A stretch of DNA of 64,000 nt. Origin: Armatimonadota bacterium (GTDB lineage Bacteria > Armatimonadota > Fimbriimonadia > Fimbriimonadales > Fimbriimonadaceae). The DNA lies in the NCBI GenBank assembly GCA_016789105.1, contig JAEURN010000009.1:26451-90450 (forward strand), read 5' to 3'. Of the stretch, positions 53,250 through 62,722 are shown piece after piece. The translations under genes were made by a program, and so were the position numbers. The number at the start of each line of letters is the position of its first letter. Position 1 is the stretch's first letter. The notes beneath the pieces were generated by a model. That model had not been told where the DNA came from and ran no database searches. It saw only the letters and a program-made list of their open reading frames with translations.

Positions 53250-53642
53250 ATGCTACTTGGGTTTTTGCTAGGCGCCCGTGATAGGAAACATTTTCGATCC
53301 TACGTTGCGGTAAGCGTCCTGGCCGGAGTGGCATTCGGGTCCGGATTCAATGTGACGCAATCCCGATTTGAAAATTGTCCCAAACCTTCGAGTTCTCCCA
53401 AAGCGGTTGAAGTGGCATGCAAACCGGTCGGGATCGACCAGTGCGTGCTTGAATGCACAGCAGATGGATTGACTGGTTCTTATCGGCAACTGTCAAACAA
53501 TAAAAGGGGGTGCGCTGAAGTCAATCCATTTGACTGCGCTTGGTTGACATGCCGGACGTTGCAATACCAAACCGGCAATTGCACCGGGGACTATACCGAG
53601 GAAAATGCAAATAGGTCGCACTGTGGCAAAACAACGTTCTAG
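53250..53642 (+). CDS. Small Cys-rich exported-type protein
   Basis: The 130-aa protein has a possible hydrophobic N-terminal segment (SYVAVSVLAGVAFGSG, residues about 17-32) and eight Cys in the rest (for example ENCPKP, VACKPVGIDQCVLEC, NPFDCAWLTC, GNCTGD, HCGKT), suggesting disulfide bonds outside the cytoplasm. No family is recognised. It overlaps the pseudopilin gene by 38 bases, so the two may be co-expressed. No ribosome site is visible; the nine-C run takes its place. Confidence 0.5.
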   Translation: MLLGFLLGARDRKHFRSYVAVSVLAGVAFGSGFNVTQSRFENCPKPSSSPKAVEVACKPVGIDQCVLECTADGLTGSYRQLSNNKRGCAEVNPFDCAWLTCRTLQYQTGNCTGDYTEENANRSHCGKTTF

Positions 53643-54246
53643 AATCCAATCGGGTTATACGTTGCTCCAGATCGTTGTTGCCGTGGCGATTTCCGGCATT
53701 CTTGCTGCTTTGTTGACGGTTGCCGCAAGGTCGGCCGTGGTGAGATCCAAGTCGAAAGTGTCAGGGGAAAACCTCAGGCAGATCGGCATTGCTTCGGCGC
53801 TTTATGCCAATGCTTACGATGATCTCTTGCCCCCCTATCTCACCCATAGCCCGGAATCGGGCCCGTTGTTAAGCGATGGTAGCCATGACCACCCGGCAAA
53901 GGCATGGCGTTTGTGTCTTCTGCCCTACGGGTTGACGATCGATCAGTTTTTTGCCCCTCTGGATGAGCACCGGGGTACCTACTCTGCCGGATATGGGCTG
54001 AATGATCACCTGTACTCGAGCTACCGACACAACGGGAACCTGTCGTTTTCAAGATCTGGAAAGACTCTCTCTCTATCACTAACGGGAACGCCTGACCCGG
54101 CGGGGACGATCCACATTTACGAGATTGGAAACGGGCACGTCCGGTCTCCAAAAGACGAGAGGTTGCACGATGTGCCCTATGACGGCATTGCTTTTGAAGT
54201 TCTTTTCTTTGACGGACACGTGAAACGGGTTGCGAAAACCTATTGA
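53605..54246 (+). CDS. Prepilin-type pseudopilin with Gln at position 5
   Basis: The 213-aa protein has the type III signal segment SGYTLLQIVVAVAISGILAALL after a basic leader, then a soluble domain with HRGTYSAGYGLN and a last YDGIAFEVLFFDGHVKRVAK, as in DUF1559-like pseudopilins. The usual Glu at position +5 of the mature protein is Gln here, a change seen in tip (minor) pseudopilins. It likely joins a filament with the main pilin, such as the one at 19010. Start ATG 53605 (GAGGAAA). Confidence 0.75.
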   Translation: MQIGRTVAKQRSRIQSGYTLLQIVVAVAISGILAALLTVAARSAVVRSKSKVSGENLRQIGIASALYANAYDDLLPPYLTHSPESGPLLSDGSHDHPAKAWRLCLLPYGLTIDQFFAPLDEHRGTYSAGYGLNDHLYSSYRHNGNLSFSRSGKTLSLSLTGTPDPAGTIHIYEIGNGHVRSPKDERLHDVPYDGIAFEVLFFDGHVKRVAKTY

Positions 54247-54378
54247 TAGGCGGTTGAAGCCGAATGTGGCATAACCGCGGGCGGCGGGACTCCCCGATGA
54301 CACGACAGGCGCGAACAGCGAAGCGGTGGCCCTAAGGGATCAAATCGGGTGCTTGCAATCTGCTGGAACCGTGTAATT

Positions 54379-54406
54379 TTGTTTTGAAGTAGTTGTTCTG
54401 TAGAAT
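54379..54406 (+). promoter_or_regulatory. Possible promoter of the 54450 gene
   Basis: TTGTTT (54379-54384), 16-bp spacer, TAGAAT (54401-54406). It lies in the non-coding stretch 54247-54449, where I saw nothing else of note. Confidence 0.35.
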
Positions 54407-54449
54407 CATCTTGGCGGCGGTGGCCGTTAATCAGGGTAGGGGCTGAAAA

Positions 54450-55073
54450 ATGGCAGGGTATTTGGAAGAGCAAACCGGTGGGGACGGAAACGTGATGTCC
54501 TGGCAAACCCCGAACCGGCAAAGGCTTTGGGGTTTGGTGGCCGCCATCCCGGGGGCGGCCGCGGTCGCACACGGGCTCTACGGCTCAAAAACGGCAAATG
54601 TCGCCGAAGTGGTTGGGGGATCCATCCTGATGCTGGGCGGATTCTTGGTCGCCACGTGGACGGTCAAGTTCGCCCTCCACCTCAAAGAAGGTCGGTACGA
54701 AGCCGTCAAAGGGTTCCTGCCCGTGCTGTTGGGCGAACGGGGGCCGGCGCGGGAGGCCTTTCAATGCGTGTGTGTCCGGTCAGAACTGTTTACCGATGCG
54801 GCCCAGCACGACGGCGAGGCGGACGAATTCGAGCAGTTCCGGGTCTTTATGGTTTGGAAGAATGCCCGCCGGGAAGCGATGTTGATCGACACGGTTCCTG
54901 GATCGTTTGTCGAAAGTTTGAACAAGCAAGACCACCATGCCCTGGCGCTGCAAAGCGCTGAGCGGGTGGCAACGCCCCTTGGCCTTGAAGTGCTGGATCA
55001 AACCGTGGCAAAATCCTCGGCCGTCGCGGTAGTGGAGATGGCAGAGCCTTCGGCAGAGCCGGTGCAGGGCTGA
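54450..55073 (+). CDS. Unrecognised protein with two membrane helices
   Basis: A 207-aa protein. Residues about 26-45 and 53-76 are two hydrophobic helices (LWGLVAAIPGAAAVAHG and VVGGSILMLGGFLVATW), followed by a soluble domain of about 120 residues with no known motif. No family was recognised. Start ATG 54450; the next gene downstream is convergent. It could be a small membrane-anchored regulatory protein, but this is speculation. Confidence 0.6.
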   Translation: MAGYLEEQTGGDGNVMSWQTPNRQRLWGLVAAIPGAAAVAHGLYGSKTANVAEVVGGSILMLGGFLVATWTVKFALHLKEGRYEAVKGFLPVLLGERGPAREAFQCVCVRSELFTDAAQHDGEADEFEQFRVFMVWKNARREAMLIDTVPGSFVESLNKQDHHALALQSAERVATPLGLEVLDQTVAKSSAVAVVEMAEPSAEPVQG

Positions 55074-55134
55074 GCGCCGCTCGGCATTTCTGGGGCTGGC
55101 AGGCATTGGCCAGCCCCAGATGCGATTCCCTCCG

Positions 55135-56208
55135 TCAGGCGATGGTCACGCCATCGCAGAGATAGACATCTTGAATGGCGTTGAGGATCTCGATCCCTTC
55201 TTTGAGCGGCCTTTGGAATGCCTTGCGACCAGAAATGAGCCCCGACCCGCCGGCGCGTTTGTTAATGACGGCGGTTGTGATCGCATCTTGGAGGTCGTTG
55301 TCGCCCGATGCGCCGCCGGAGTTGATGAGCCCGCACCGGCCCATGTAGCAGTTGATGAGTTGGTACCGGGTCAGGTCGATCGGGTGGTCGGTGGCCAACT
55401 CGGTGTACATCCGTTCATCCAGCTTGCCGTAGCTGGATCCGCCGGTGCCCAGGGCTTTGTAGCCGCCGTTGCATTCGGGGAGCTTTTGTTTGATGATGTC
55501 GGCTTGGATGGTGACGCCCAGGTGATTGGCCTGGCCGGTCAGGTCGGCTGAAAGGTGGTAATCCTTGTCTTTCTTGAAGGCGTCGTTGCGCAGGTAGCAC
55601 CAAAGAACGGTGCTCATCCCCAGGCTGTGGGCGTGCTCAAAGGCTTGGCTGACTTCGACGAGTTGGCGTGTTGATTCTTCTGACCCGAAATAGATGGTCG
55701 CCCCCACGGAGATGGCCCCCATGTCCCACGCTTGCTCCACTTGGGCGAACATGACCTGGTCTGCGCGGTTGGGGTAGCTCAGCAGTTCGTTGTGGTTAAG
55801 TTTGACCATGAAGGGAATGCGGTGCGCATATTTGCGGCTGACCATGCCGAGGACGCCGAGTGTGGAGCAGACCATGTTGCATCCGCCTTCCACCGCGAGT
55901 TCCACGATTCCCGCCGGGTCAAAGCAGACGGGGTTTTTGGCAAAAGAGGCTCCGGCGCTGTGCTCGATCCCTTGATCTACGGGCAGGATGCTGACATAAC
56001 CGGTCCCGCCGAGCCGGCCGTGCGAGAACATCTTTTGGAGGCTCCCCAAGACTTTGTTGTTCCGGTCGGATTGGGCATAGATCCGATCGACGAAATCGGG
56101 GCCGGGCAGGTGGAGCATCGACTTGTCGATGGTTTTGCTGGTGTGCCCCAGCAACGGTTCCGCATGGGCACCGAGGATTGCTTCGATTTCGCTGAGTGAT
56201 CGCGCCAT
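55135..56208 (-). CDS. Class I fructose-bisphosphate aldolase (FbaB/DhnA type)
   Basis: The 357-aa protein resembles the archaeal/FbaB-type class I aldolases: [17 protein letters not shown] near the N-terminus, [14 protein letters not shown] (probable Schiff-base Lys region), [13 protein letters not shown], and the C-terminal [14 protein letters not shown] and [18 protein letters not shown] phosphate sites. It cleaves fructose 1,6-bisphosphate in glycolysis. The start at 56208 (MARSLSE) is favoured; a longer frame to 56427 has poor sequence. It diverges from the TolC gene at 56324. Confidence 0.88.
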   Translation of the reverse strand: MARSLSEIEAILGAHAEPLLGHTSKTIDKSMLHLPGPDFVDRIYAQSDRNNKVLGSLQKMFSHGRLGGTGYVSILPVDQGIEHSAGASFAKNPVCFDPAGIVELAVEGGCNMVCSTLGVLGMVSRKYAHRIPFMVKLNHNELLSYPNRADQVMFAQVEQAWDMGAISVGATIYFGSEESTRQLVEVSQAFEHAHSLGMSTVLWCYLRNDAFKKDKDYHLSADLTGQANHLGVTIQADIIKQKLPECNGGYKALGTGGSSYGKLDERMYTELATDHPIDLTRYQLINCYMGRCGLINSGGASGDNDLQDAITTAVINKRAGGSGLISGRKAFQRPLKEGIEILNAIQDVYLCDGVTIA

Positions 56209-56323
56209 TTGGCTATTGTGCCACGAACGCCGGGGTGGTCTTGCCGGGGCCTTGCGGCCCCTATTGGCAACCCGGCACGGCCGGGGTCGGTATAACCGGT
56301 TTGAGGAAATTGGGACAGATAGG

Positions 56324-57610
56324 ATGAGACAGCGGACAATAGGGGCCTTGTTCCTTGGAATGGGGCTTTGCGGATTGGCTTCGGCCCAGCAGCCATTGAC
56401 CATCAGCGACGCATTGACAATGGCCAAAGAGCGGAACGGCTCGGTCCAGGCGGCATTTTTGAACTACCGGGCTTCCCAAAAAAGTGCCCGAGGGGCCTAC
56501 AGTGCCTTTTTGCCAAGTGTGACCCCCTCGATTTCACGGGACTGGGGGCGCAGTGAAACCCTCACCGGGCCGTTCCGGTCTAAGGACGATTTCACGACAA
56601 CAAATGCGGCTTTGGACGTAAGCTGGCGGTTGTTCGATGACGGGAGCCGGCAGGATCGCTACGACCAGGCCCGCTACAGTGCCGAGGCCCAGCAGTTCAA
56701 TGCCTTGCAGACTTTGCGCAACACGCTCTTCAGCGTGCACTCCCGGTTTTACGATGCTTTGAGGGCGCAAGAATTGCTCCGCGTCCAAATGGACAACCTC
56801 GAACGGGCAAAAGTCATCTTGGAGCAGACGAAGTTCCGGGCGAACCCGCCGATCGAGGATGTGCCGAAGAAGGACATCTTGCAGGCGGAAGCCGATTACC
56901 AAAATGCCCGGGTCAGTGTGCTGGCGGCGGAAAACCAAGTGGCAACCTCTGCTGCAGATCTCAAGGCCGTTTTGGCTTGGGAGCAGAGCGAATTGCCGGA
57001 ATTGGCCAAGCCGACCGCTCAACAACTGCCTGAATTGGATATGACTCTGCAGCAGGCGATCGAATTGGGTTTGGCAAACCGGGCCGACTTGGCGGCGAGC
57101 CGGGAGCGGATCTATTCCCAACAGGTGGCCGTCCGAACGGCCAAGCGCGACTCGCTCATCGGATTCTCGTTGGATGCGGGGTACCGCCGTGTTTTTGCTG
57201 ACGACCCTTTCCAAAGGGCCTCGCTGACCTTTTCGGCCAGCATGCCGCTTTACGATGGCCAGAATTCCAAGTCGGTGCTCGACGCTGCCCGGTTAACTCT
57301 GGAGGCACAGAATGCGAGCTTTGAGCAGGATGTCCGAAACGTTCGCGCCGAAATCGAATCGACTTACAAGGAATACGGCCAAAACCGGATCCGGTTTGAA
57401 GCTGCGACGGCGGCATTGAATGCAGCCCAGGAAAACTACCGGGCAGCGGAAGCCGCCCAAAAGGAAGGGGCTGGGAACTTGATTCAAGTGCTGACCGCCA
57501 GGGTGAGCCTCACCACCGCAGAGTCGAACCTGGTCCAGGCGACATATGACATGCTGATCTCGGACGTCAAATTCCGGTTGGCAACCGGCCAACCGGTTCC
57601 GGGCGAATAA
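56324..57610 (+). CDS. TolC-family outer membrane channel
   Basis: The 428-aa protein has a signal peptide (about 1-20, LCGLASAQ), the twin OEP repeats with long coiled-coil helices ([38 protein letters not shown]) and outer-membrane strands. It belongs to the TolC/OEP efflux-channel family, which forms a trimer. It is followed after 7 nt by an ABC ATPase, so both probably form one tripartite pump, but the membrane fusion protein and permease are missing here. The start at 56324 has AGG adjacent; the extension to 56123 lacks a signal. Confidence 0.88.
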   Translation: MRQRTIGALFLGMGLCGLASAQQPLTISDALTMAKERNGSVQAAFLNYRASQKSARGAYSAFLPSVTPSISRDWGRSETLTGPFRSKDDFTTTNAALDVSWRLFDDGSRQDRYDQARYSAEAQQFNALQTLRNTLFSVHSRFYDALRAQELLRVQMDNLERAKVILEQTKFRANPPIEDVPKKDILQAEADYQNARVSVLAAENQVATSAADLKAVLAWEQSELPELAKPTAQQLPELDMTLQQAIELGLANRADLAASRERIYSQQVAVRTAKRDSLIGFSLDAGYRRVFADDPFQRASLTFSASMPLYDGQNSKSVLDAARLTLEAQNASFEQDVRNVRAEIESTYKEYGQNRIRFEAATAALNAAQENYRAAEAAQKEGAGNLIQVLTARVSLTTAESNLVQATYDMLISDVKFRLATGQPVPGE

Positions 57611-57617
57611 GGGAAAA

Positions 57618-58370
57618 ATGGAAGCACCGCCGAAACCGGTCATCGAAACCCGCAACCTCACAAAAACCTATGTGATGGGGGATATGGTTGTTCGCGCCCT
57701 CAACGGGGTTTCGGTCAACATCTACCAAGGTGAATTTGTGGCGATCATGGGTCCGAGCGGATCGGGGAAATCCACGTTCATGAACATGGCGGGGTGTTTG
57801 GACCGGCCGACCAGCGGCGAATACTATTTGAACGGTCGGGAAGTCAGCCGGCTATTCGACCAAGAGTTGGCAGAAGTCCGCAACAAGTACATCGGGTTCG
57901 TCTTTCAGACGTTCAACCTCTTGCCGCGGACGAGCGCACTCAAGAACGTGGAGCTCCCGCTGCTTTATGCTGGCACCCGGAACCGGTCCGCATTGGCAAA
58001 AGCGGCCCTGGAAAAGGTGGGTCTGGGCCAGCGGGTTCACCACAAGCCCAACGAGCTTTCGGGGGGCCAGCAACAGCGGGTGGCGATCGCGCGGGCAATT
58101 GTAACGGATCCGGTGATCATCTTCGGCGACGAACCGACCGGGAACCTGGATACGCGGACGAGTTTTGAGATCATGGCCCTGTTCCAAGAGCTCAACCGGG
58201 CGGGCAAAACGGTTGTGATCGTCACTCACGAAGAAGACATCGCCCGTCATTGCAGTCGCATCATCCGGTTCCGGGATGGGAAGATCGAAAAGGATGAGCT
58301 TGTCGAACATCCGATCGATGCCCGTGAAGAGCTGGCGAAGCTTCCGTCGGCCGCCGACCTTCCGGCCTGA
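57618..58370 (+). CDS. ABC transporter ATP-binding protein (MacB/LolD type)
   Basis: The 250-aa ATPase has Walker A GPSGSGKS (45-52), the Q-loop FQTFNLLPR, the signature [15 protein letters not shown], Walker [17 protein letters not shown] and the His switch IVTHEE. This sequence style is that of MacB- and LolD-type exporters. It needs a FtsX-like permease; none follows. Ribosome site AAGGGAAAA. Confidence 0.9.
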   Translation: MEAPPKPVIETRNLTKTYVMGDMVVRALNGVSVNIYQGEFVAIMGPSGSGKSTFMNMAGCLDRPTSGEYYLNGREVSRLFDQELAEVRNKYIGFVFQTFNLLPRTSALKNVELPLLYAGTRNRSALAKAALEKVGLGQRVHHKPNELSGGQQQRVAIARAIVTDPVIIFGDEPTGNLDTRTSFEIMALFQELNRAGKTVVIVTHEEDIARHCSRIIRFRDGKIEKDELVEHPIDAREELAKLPSAADLPA

Positions 58371-58394
58371 ATCGACCGGCTCAGCCAGCATCAT

Positions 58395-58449
58395 AATCAT
58401 GAAAAAACTGTCATGATTTGAATCTTGATAATCTGTTGCAAATTTGCAA
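58395..58449. promoter_or_regulatory. Inverted repeats upstream of the globin-coupled receptor
   Basis: AATCATGA (58395-58402) and TCATGATT (58411-58418) form a perfect inverted repeat. A 14-bp palindrome, TTGCAAATTTGCAA, follows at 58436-58449. They sit between the ABC ATPase and the receptor gene, whose ATG is 58513. Operator sites are likely; which regulator binds is unknown. Confidence 0.45.
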
Positions 58450-58512
58450 GAACATGCTGTGCCGCCAGGTAGTTTCAGCCGATCTTTACCGAAAGAAACA
58501 CCAGGTAGGACC

Positions 58513-60078
58513 ATGCTGACACCGCTTTTTGGCCTTGATGCCCGCGAACAACAACGCCGTTTGGACATCAACCGGATCACAAACGACGACCGCGACGCAC
58601 TGCGGGACATGAAACCCTTCTTCGACAAGCATATGGCCGATATCGTGGACGCGTTTTATGCCCACATCGGCCAATATCCCGACGCCCTAGCAATCGTGAC
58701 TGCCGCGGGGTCGAACATCGACAAACTGAAGAAGACCAATCCGAATTACTTTGCCGAAATGCTGAACGGCGAATTTGGGGCCGGATACTTTGAAAGCCGA
58801 TTGATTGTAGGCCAGATCCATGCCCGGATCGGGCTGGAGCCAGTGTGGTTTTATGCGGCGATGAGCACCTATTACGACGTGATTTTCGACTTGATGGTGA
58901 AATCGAACAAGTTCAGCCCGGCCAAGCTCAGCCGTTGGCTCCGGGCCTTTCAAAAAACTTTGAACCTCGACCAGGCGCTGGTGATGGAAGCGTACATCGA
59001 GTTTGGCTACATTGCCAAAATTCGCGAAATTGTAGACCAGTCGCGGGAGATCGCCACAAACCTGCAACACAACAGCGAACAGCTTTTGGCCGGGAGCGAA
59101 GATTCTGGTCGGGCCATCACCGAACTGGCAAAGGTCAGCGAGCAATTGGCGGGTTCGGCAACCGTCCAGGCGGATGCCAGTCAGAGCGCAGCCTCCAGCA
59201 TGCGGGAACTTGCCCAAGCGAGTTACAAGATCAGCGAAGGGTCGATCCACCAGCAGACGGCCCTCTCGGACGCCGGTGAAGTGGCACGAACGGTTTTGTC
59301 TAGCATCGACGAAATCGCCAAACAATCGAAAGTCTGGGAAGAGATCCGAGAGAAAATGGTCGCCATCGACCGGGTCAAGGCGACCGTGTCCGAGACCGCG
59401 AACCAGGTCAACGAGATGACGACCCGGTCAGACGAGATCGGGCGGATCGTGCAGACCATCGAAGACATCGCGGCCCAAACGAACCTCCTGGCTTTGAACG
59501 CTGCCATCGAAGCGGCCCGGGCCGGGGAAATGGGCCGGGGGTTTGCCGTTGTGGCCGAAGAAGTCCGGAAACTTGCCGAGCACAGTTCGGTGGCAACTAA
59601 AGAGATCGCCGTCTTGATTAACGCCGTGCAAGCCGGCAGCCAACAGGCCGCAGCGTCGATGGAACAAACCATCACCGACGTCGAAGGGGCGGCCGAAATC
59701 ACGCTGATGGCAGCCGGGTGCCTGGAAGGGATCGCCAAAACCGCCGAAGAGACAACAAAACTGAATGTGCAACTCTCATCGGCCATGGAACAAGTCAACA
59801 GCGTGGCGGAATCGAACCTCCAACTCATCGAGCAGATCAACCACGAAGTGAGTTCGGCGAATTCGGGGATCGAGAACATCGCGGCCACAAGCGAACAGAA
59901 CAGCGCCGCAACGGAAGAGATGAGTGCCTCGACAGAGGAGATGACGGCTCAAGTGGAAGAGCTTGTGGCCAGCGTCCATGAGGTCAATGCCCAAATCTCC
60001 CAGCTCAACGCGGTAATCAACGAGGCCCAGCAGGTCGTTTCAAGAAACAAGGAAGGCAACTCACGCGCCGCAGCGTAA
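58513..60078 (+). CDS. Globin-coupled methyl-accepting chemotaxis protein (HemAT-like)
   Basis: The 521-aa protein has an N-terminal protoglobin (residues about 1-170) with the proximal heme His at about 103 ([19 protein letters not shown]) and a C-terminal MCP signalling hairpin with the standard [39 protein letters not shown] tip. There are no membrane spans, so it is soluble, sensing oxygen or NO. It would signal through CheA/CheW, which are not in this window. The start at 58513 has an AGGTAGGA ribosome site. A strong hairpin follows. Confidence 0.92.
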   Translation: MLTPLFGLDAREQQRRLDINRITNDDRDALRDMKPFFDKHMADIVDAFYAHIGQYPDALAIVTAAGSNIDKLKKTNPNYFAEMLNGEFGAGYFESRLIVGQIHARIGLEPVWFYAAMSTYYDVIFDLMVKSNKFSPAKLSRWLRAFQKTLNLDQALVMEAYIEFGYIAKIREIVDQSREIATNLQHNSEQLLAGSEDSGRAITELAKVSEQLAGSATVQADASQSAASSMRELAQASYKISEGSIHQQTALSDAGEVARTVLSSIDEIAKQSKVWEEIREKMVAIDRVKATVSETANQVNEMTTRSDEIGRIVQTIEDIAAQTNLLALNAAIEAARAGEMGRGFAVVAEEVRKLAEHSSVATKEIAVLINAVQAGSQQAAASMEQTITDVEGAAEITLMAAGCLEGIAKTAEETTKLNVQLSSAMEQVNSVAESNLQLIEQINHEVSSANSGIENIAATSEQNSAATEEMSASTEEMTAQVEELVASVHEVNAQISQLNAVINEAQQVVSRNKEGNSRAAA

Positions 60079-60103
60079 AGAGAAGACGGCGGCTCGGACA
60101 ATC

Positions 60104-60137
60104 GGCGCGCCCCCCTGGCATCCATGGGGGGCGCGCC
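60104..60137 (+). terminator. 12-bp GC-rich hairpin after the receptor gene
   Basis: Arms 60104-60115 and 60126-60137 pair perfectly, loop TGGCATCCAT. It ends the chemoreceptor message and lies before the DUF454 gene, which argues that the longer DUF454 frame is wrong. There is no T-run. Confidence 0.7.
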
Positions 60138-60225
60138 TCCCTTTGGGGCGACCCCCGTCGCCGGAGTCAACTTCGCCCCATCTCGGTCAAGGGCAATGCT
60201 GCCTGGTGCGGCGATAATGAGGTTG

Positions 60226-60645
60226 ATGCGGCTCCTATGGAACCTGTTGGGCTTTGCCATGGTGGGCACGGGGCTAGTTGGCATTGCCGTTCCAGGAATG
60301 CCTTCGACCATTTTTTTTATTCTGGCCCTGGCAGCATTCACCAAGGGGGCAAATGAAAAGTGGCGCAGGAAGTTGCTAGACCACAAAATCATTGGGCCGA
60401 CCCTCACCCATTGGGAGCGACACCGGAGCATCAGCCGCCGGATCAAGTGGGTGGCATGCCTGAGCATCGTCGTTTTTTGCGGGCTGTCAATGTTTGCAAT
60501 CCGCAAGCCATGGGTTAAAGCGGTGGTCGGCGGCCTCGGGTTGGCCGGGATCGGTTACATTGTCACTCGCCGGAACACTGAAGATATCGAAGAGTTCTCG
60601 GGGGCCCATCCAGGTGTTCCCGCCGCCGACCAGTTGGGTGCATGA
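60226..60645 (+). CDS. DUF454 family small membrane protein (YbaN-like)
   Basis: The 139-aa product has hydrophobic helices at about 1-35 and 80-115 and the DUF454 pattern: GFAMVGTGLVGIAVPGMPSTIFFILALAAF, then WRRKLLDHKIIGPTLTHWERHRSI. E. coli YbaN is the reference. Function unknown, possibly inner-membrane. I use ATG 60226 (GAGG, four nt spacing); ATG 60217 and 60196 are alternatives, and the extension to 60124 overlaps the terminator. Confidence 0.8.
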   Translation: MRLLWNLLGFAMVGTGLVGIAVPGMPSTIFFILALAAFTKGANEKWRRKLLDHKIIGPTLTHWERHRSISRRIKWVACLSIVVFCGLSMFAIRKPWVKAVVGGLGLAGIGYIVTRRNTEDIEEFSGAHPGVPAADQLGA

Positions 60646-60662
60646 CCGGCGGCGGGGGGCCA

Positions 60663-61202
60663 TCATGGGGCGATCCGGATCGATTCCATGACTTTAATGG
60701 CGGTTTCAAAGGCCGCTTTGGATGTGTTGTCATAGGTCAGGCAGACGATCATCCGTTCATTTGCCCGCCCGATGATCCCAATGACCTGCGTCATCTTGAC
60801 GCCGTTTTCGGCATTGTAAAGGTCATAGCAGATCCAAGCGGAATCCACGCCCCGGACGGTCTTATTCAAGAAGTCACCCTGGACGAAACTCGGGTTGCCC
60901 CGCATGGATTGAAGGGTTTGGTTGGCGCAAAAGGCCGGACTTTCCATGGTGGCCGCGGGATCTGTAACGGACTTGACCCCGACGATCAGGACGGGGTCAG
61001 CGACCGTTGCCTGGAACTCGGGCCCCGGTAAGGCCGAAGCCGCATCGTTCGGGGAGAACGCCGCAGGCGCAGAGATGGCATATTTCGATCCAGGGATCCG
61101 GAATTCTCGCCAGGGTTCGGCCGGTCGGACGCCGGCGGCGGCCGCTCCGGCGACCGCGATTGCCAGCAAAGCGGCCAAAGCACGTTTGATTGTGGTTGTC
61201 AT
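60663..61202 (-). CDS. Exported protein of unknown function (PsbP/DcrB-like)
   Basis: The 179-aa protein has a signal peptide (about 1-24, LLAIAVAGAAAAG) and a small beta-rich domain (EFRIPGSKYAISAPAAF... RMIVCLTYDNTSKAAFETAIKVMESIRI) resembling the lipoprotein at 45988 in overall pattern. I chose the start at 61202 (MTTTIKRAL) because the signal peptide begins there; the frame continues without any signal up to 61772. The ribosome site AAAGGA lies in a hairpin stem (see 61214). Confidence 0.7.
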   Translation of the reverse strand: MTTTIKRALAALLAIAVAGAAAAGVRPAEPWREFRIPGSKYAISAPAAFSPNDAASALPGPEFQATVADPVLIVGVKSVTDPAATMESPAFCANQTLQSMRGNPSFVQGDFLNKTVRGVDSAWICYDLYNAENGVKMTQVIGIIGRANERMIVCLTYDNTSKAAFETAIKVMESIRIAP

Positions 61203-61213
61203 GAGTAGTGTTT

Positions 61214-61264
61214 CCTTTCGCAGGCAAATGGGTGCCCAACGGCACTCGGTGGCCTGCCGAAAGG
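61214..61264 (-). promoter_or_regulatory. Leader hairpin covering a ribosome site
   Basis: CCTTTCGCAGGC (61214-61225) pairs with GCCTGCCGAAAGG (61252-61264) with a one-base bulge, with an inner GTGCC/GGCAC hairpin. On the minus-strand message the AAAGG part of the stem is the ribosome site of the gene starting at 61202. It may instead be the terminator of the glycosylase gene. Confidence 0.4.
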
Positions 61265-61287
61265 GAAAGAGCCGCTGGGCAACGGCC

Positions 61288-61881
61288 TCAGGGAAGTGAG
61301 CGGCGAGATGCCCACTGGGCGGCTCCGGCGTCGACAAACCTCCAAGGTGTCTCGTGGCCTTTGCCGACGGCGAGCCCGATCCGCGGCGTGGCGATGACCT
61401 CACGGGCCTGCTTGTCTGGCAAAATGTGAACCCTAGAATCGGGATCCAGAGCGTCCAACCCGTATTCGGCAGCACCAATCCCGTAAGCCGCGCAGATTTT
61501 CCCCGGCCCATTGGCCAAATCGTGGATTGACTTGGCTCTTGGCCGGTTGAGTCGGACGGCATCGAGGTTGTCCAGCGGGATGGCTGCGCGGATGAGGATG
61601 GCCGCAGGCACCCCCGCTGGCCCGGCGGTGAGATTGAGCATCCAAGAACTCCCGTACACGAAATAGGTGTAGAGGTGGCCGGATGGGCCGAACATCGCCC
61701 GGTTCCGTGGGGTCTCTCCCCGGAAGGCGTGAGAGCCTGGATCTTGGGAGCCCGAATATGCTTCAACCTCAACGATTTGGCACGAGCCGACGGGGGTCAC
61801 CAGCCGTGCGCCCAGGAGCATGGCGGCCGATTCTTCGACGGGAAGGAGGGTCAACCGCTTCCGGAGTTCTTCGCCGTCCAC
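61288..61881 (-). CDS. DNA-3-methyladenine glycosylase (AAG/MPG family)
   Basis: A 197-aa AAG-type glycosylase: VEVEAYSGSQDPGSHAFRGETPRNRAMFGPSGHLYTYFVYGSSWMLNLTAG, with the Glu that activates water and the conserved Tyr, and RPRAKSIHDLANGPGKICAAYG. It removes 3-methyladenine and related damage from DNA. The start is GTG 61881. No operon partner. Confidence 0.92.
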   Translation of the reverse strand: MDGEELRKRLTLLPVEESAAMLLGARLVTPVGSCQIVEVEAYSGSQDPGSHAFRGETPRNRAMFGPSGHLYTYFVYGSSWMLNLTAGPAGVPAAILIRAAIPLDNLDAVRLNRPRAKSIHDLANGPGKICAAYGIGAAEYGLDALDPDSRVHILPDKQAREVIATPRIGLAVGKGHETPWRFVDAGAAQWASRRSLP

Positions 61882-61982
61882 GCCATGATTGAACCAGATC
61901 GCGTGAAGACACGGGGCAGGCCCTGAACAGTGGGGGAGCTCATCGACCCATGACTAACGACTGATCGGCATGACGTTGAGAA

Positions 61983-62657
61983 TCACGGCACCGCAAACGG
62001 GATGACTTTCGTGTTAATCAACCCTGTCATATCCTTCCATGCGACTTTCACTTGGTATTCGCCCTCGGCATAGGCACCGATGGCGTATTTGTCGAACGGG
62101 AAAGTCAGGCCGAATTTGGAGATGATGAACTTCCGATTGGTTTCCTCAGGCAACGTGTCGATCTCATCCATGCCCCGTTCGCGTTTGGCGGCGTTTGCCC
62201 GCGGGAGCACGATGACGTCGAGGATATCTGATTCGGTGACGCCCGGTGCCAGCAGGTCTTTGAGGGTGAGTTGTTGGGCCTTGCCCCTGATGAGCGCTAC
62301 ATTGACGACTTCCGTCCAGCCGTTGGGGTGGGCGCCACCGGAGTAATTGTAAGTGTCAATCAGAACGCTGACCAAGTTCGGGGTTGCCATCGATACCGTG
62401 CATCCAACTTCGTGCTCCCAAGGGGCAACGGGCTTGTAGCCGGGCTCCATCGCATCTTTTTTGAATTCGACGATATCACCCATCACTGCCGATTTGATGA
62501 GTGTGTTGGCTAAATTGTTGACCGCAGATTTGGGGGAGAGTTCGACCCAGTGGAGGTTGAGTTCATATTTGCCCTTTTTGGTGTCATGCAAGGATTTATG
62601 GGTGATCTTTGTATCGGCGAAGGCTAATACGACCAGTGCGGCAGCGGCGAGGGGCAT
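61983..62657 (-). CDS. Exported DUF3298/DUF4163 domain protein
   Basis: The 224-aa protein has a signal peptide (about 1-14, ALVVLAFAD). The C-terminal half matches DUF3298 (the RsiV/PdaC-type fold): YSGGAHPNGWTEVVNVAL and FIISKFGLTFPFDKYAIGAYAEGEYQVKV. Such domains bind small ligands or muramyl fragments in a few known cases. Single gene, convergent with none and divergent from the PLP-enzyme gene at 62723. Confidence 0.75.
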   Translation of the reverse strand: MPLAAAALVVLAFADTKITHKSLHDTKKGKYELNLHWVELSPKSAVNNLANTLIKSAVMGDIVEFKKDAMEPGYKPVAPWEHEVGCTVSMATPNLVSVLIDTYNYSGGAHPNGWTEVVNVALIRGKAQQLTLKDLLAPGVTESDILDVIVLPRANAAKRERGMDEIDTLPEETNRKFIISKFGLTFPFDKYAIGAYAEGEYQVKVAWKDMTGLINTKVIPFAVP

Positions 62658-62722
62658 GGCGGCATTTTACTGGAAGCCTACGCCTGGGGCACCTTCCCCA
62701 AGGGCGGGATAAACTGCACTGA

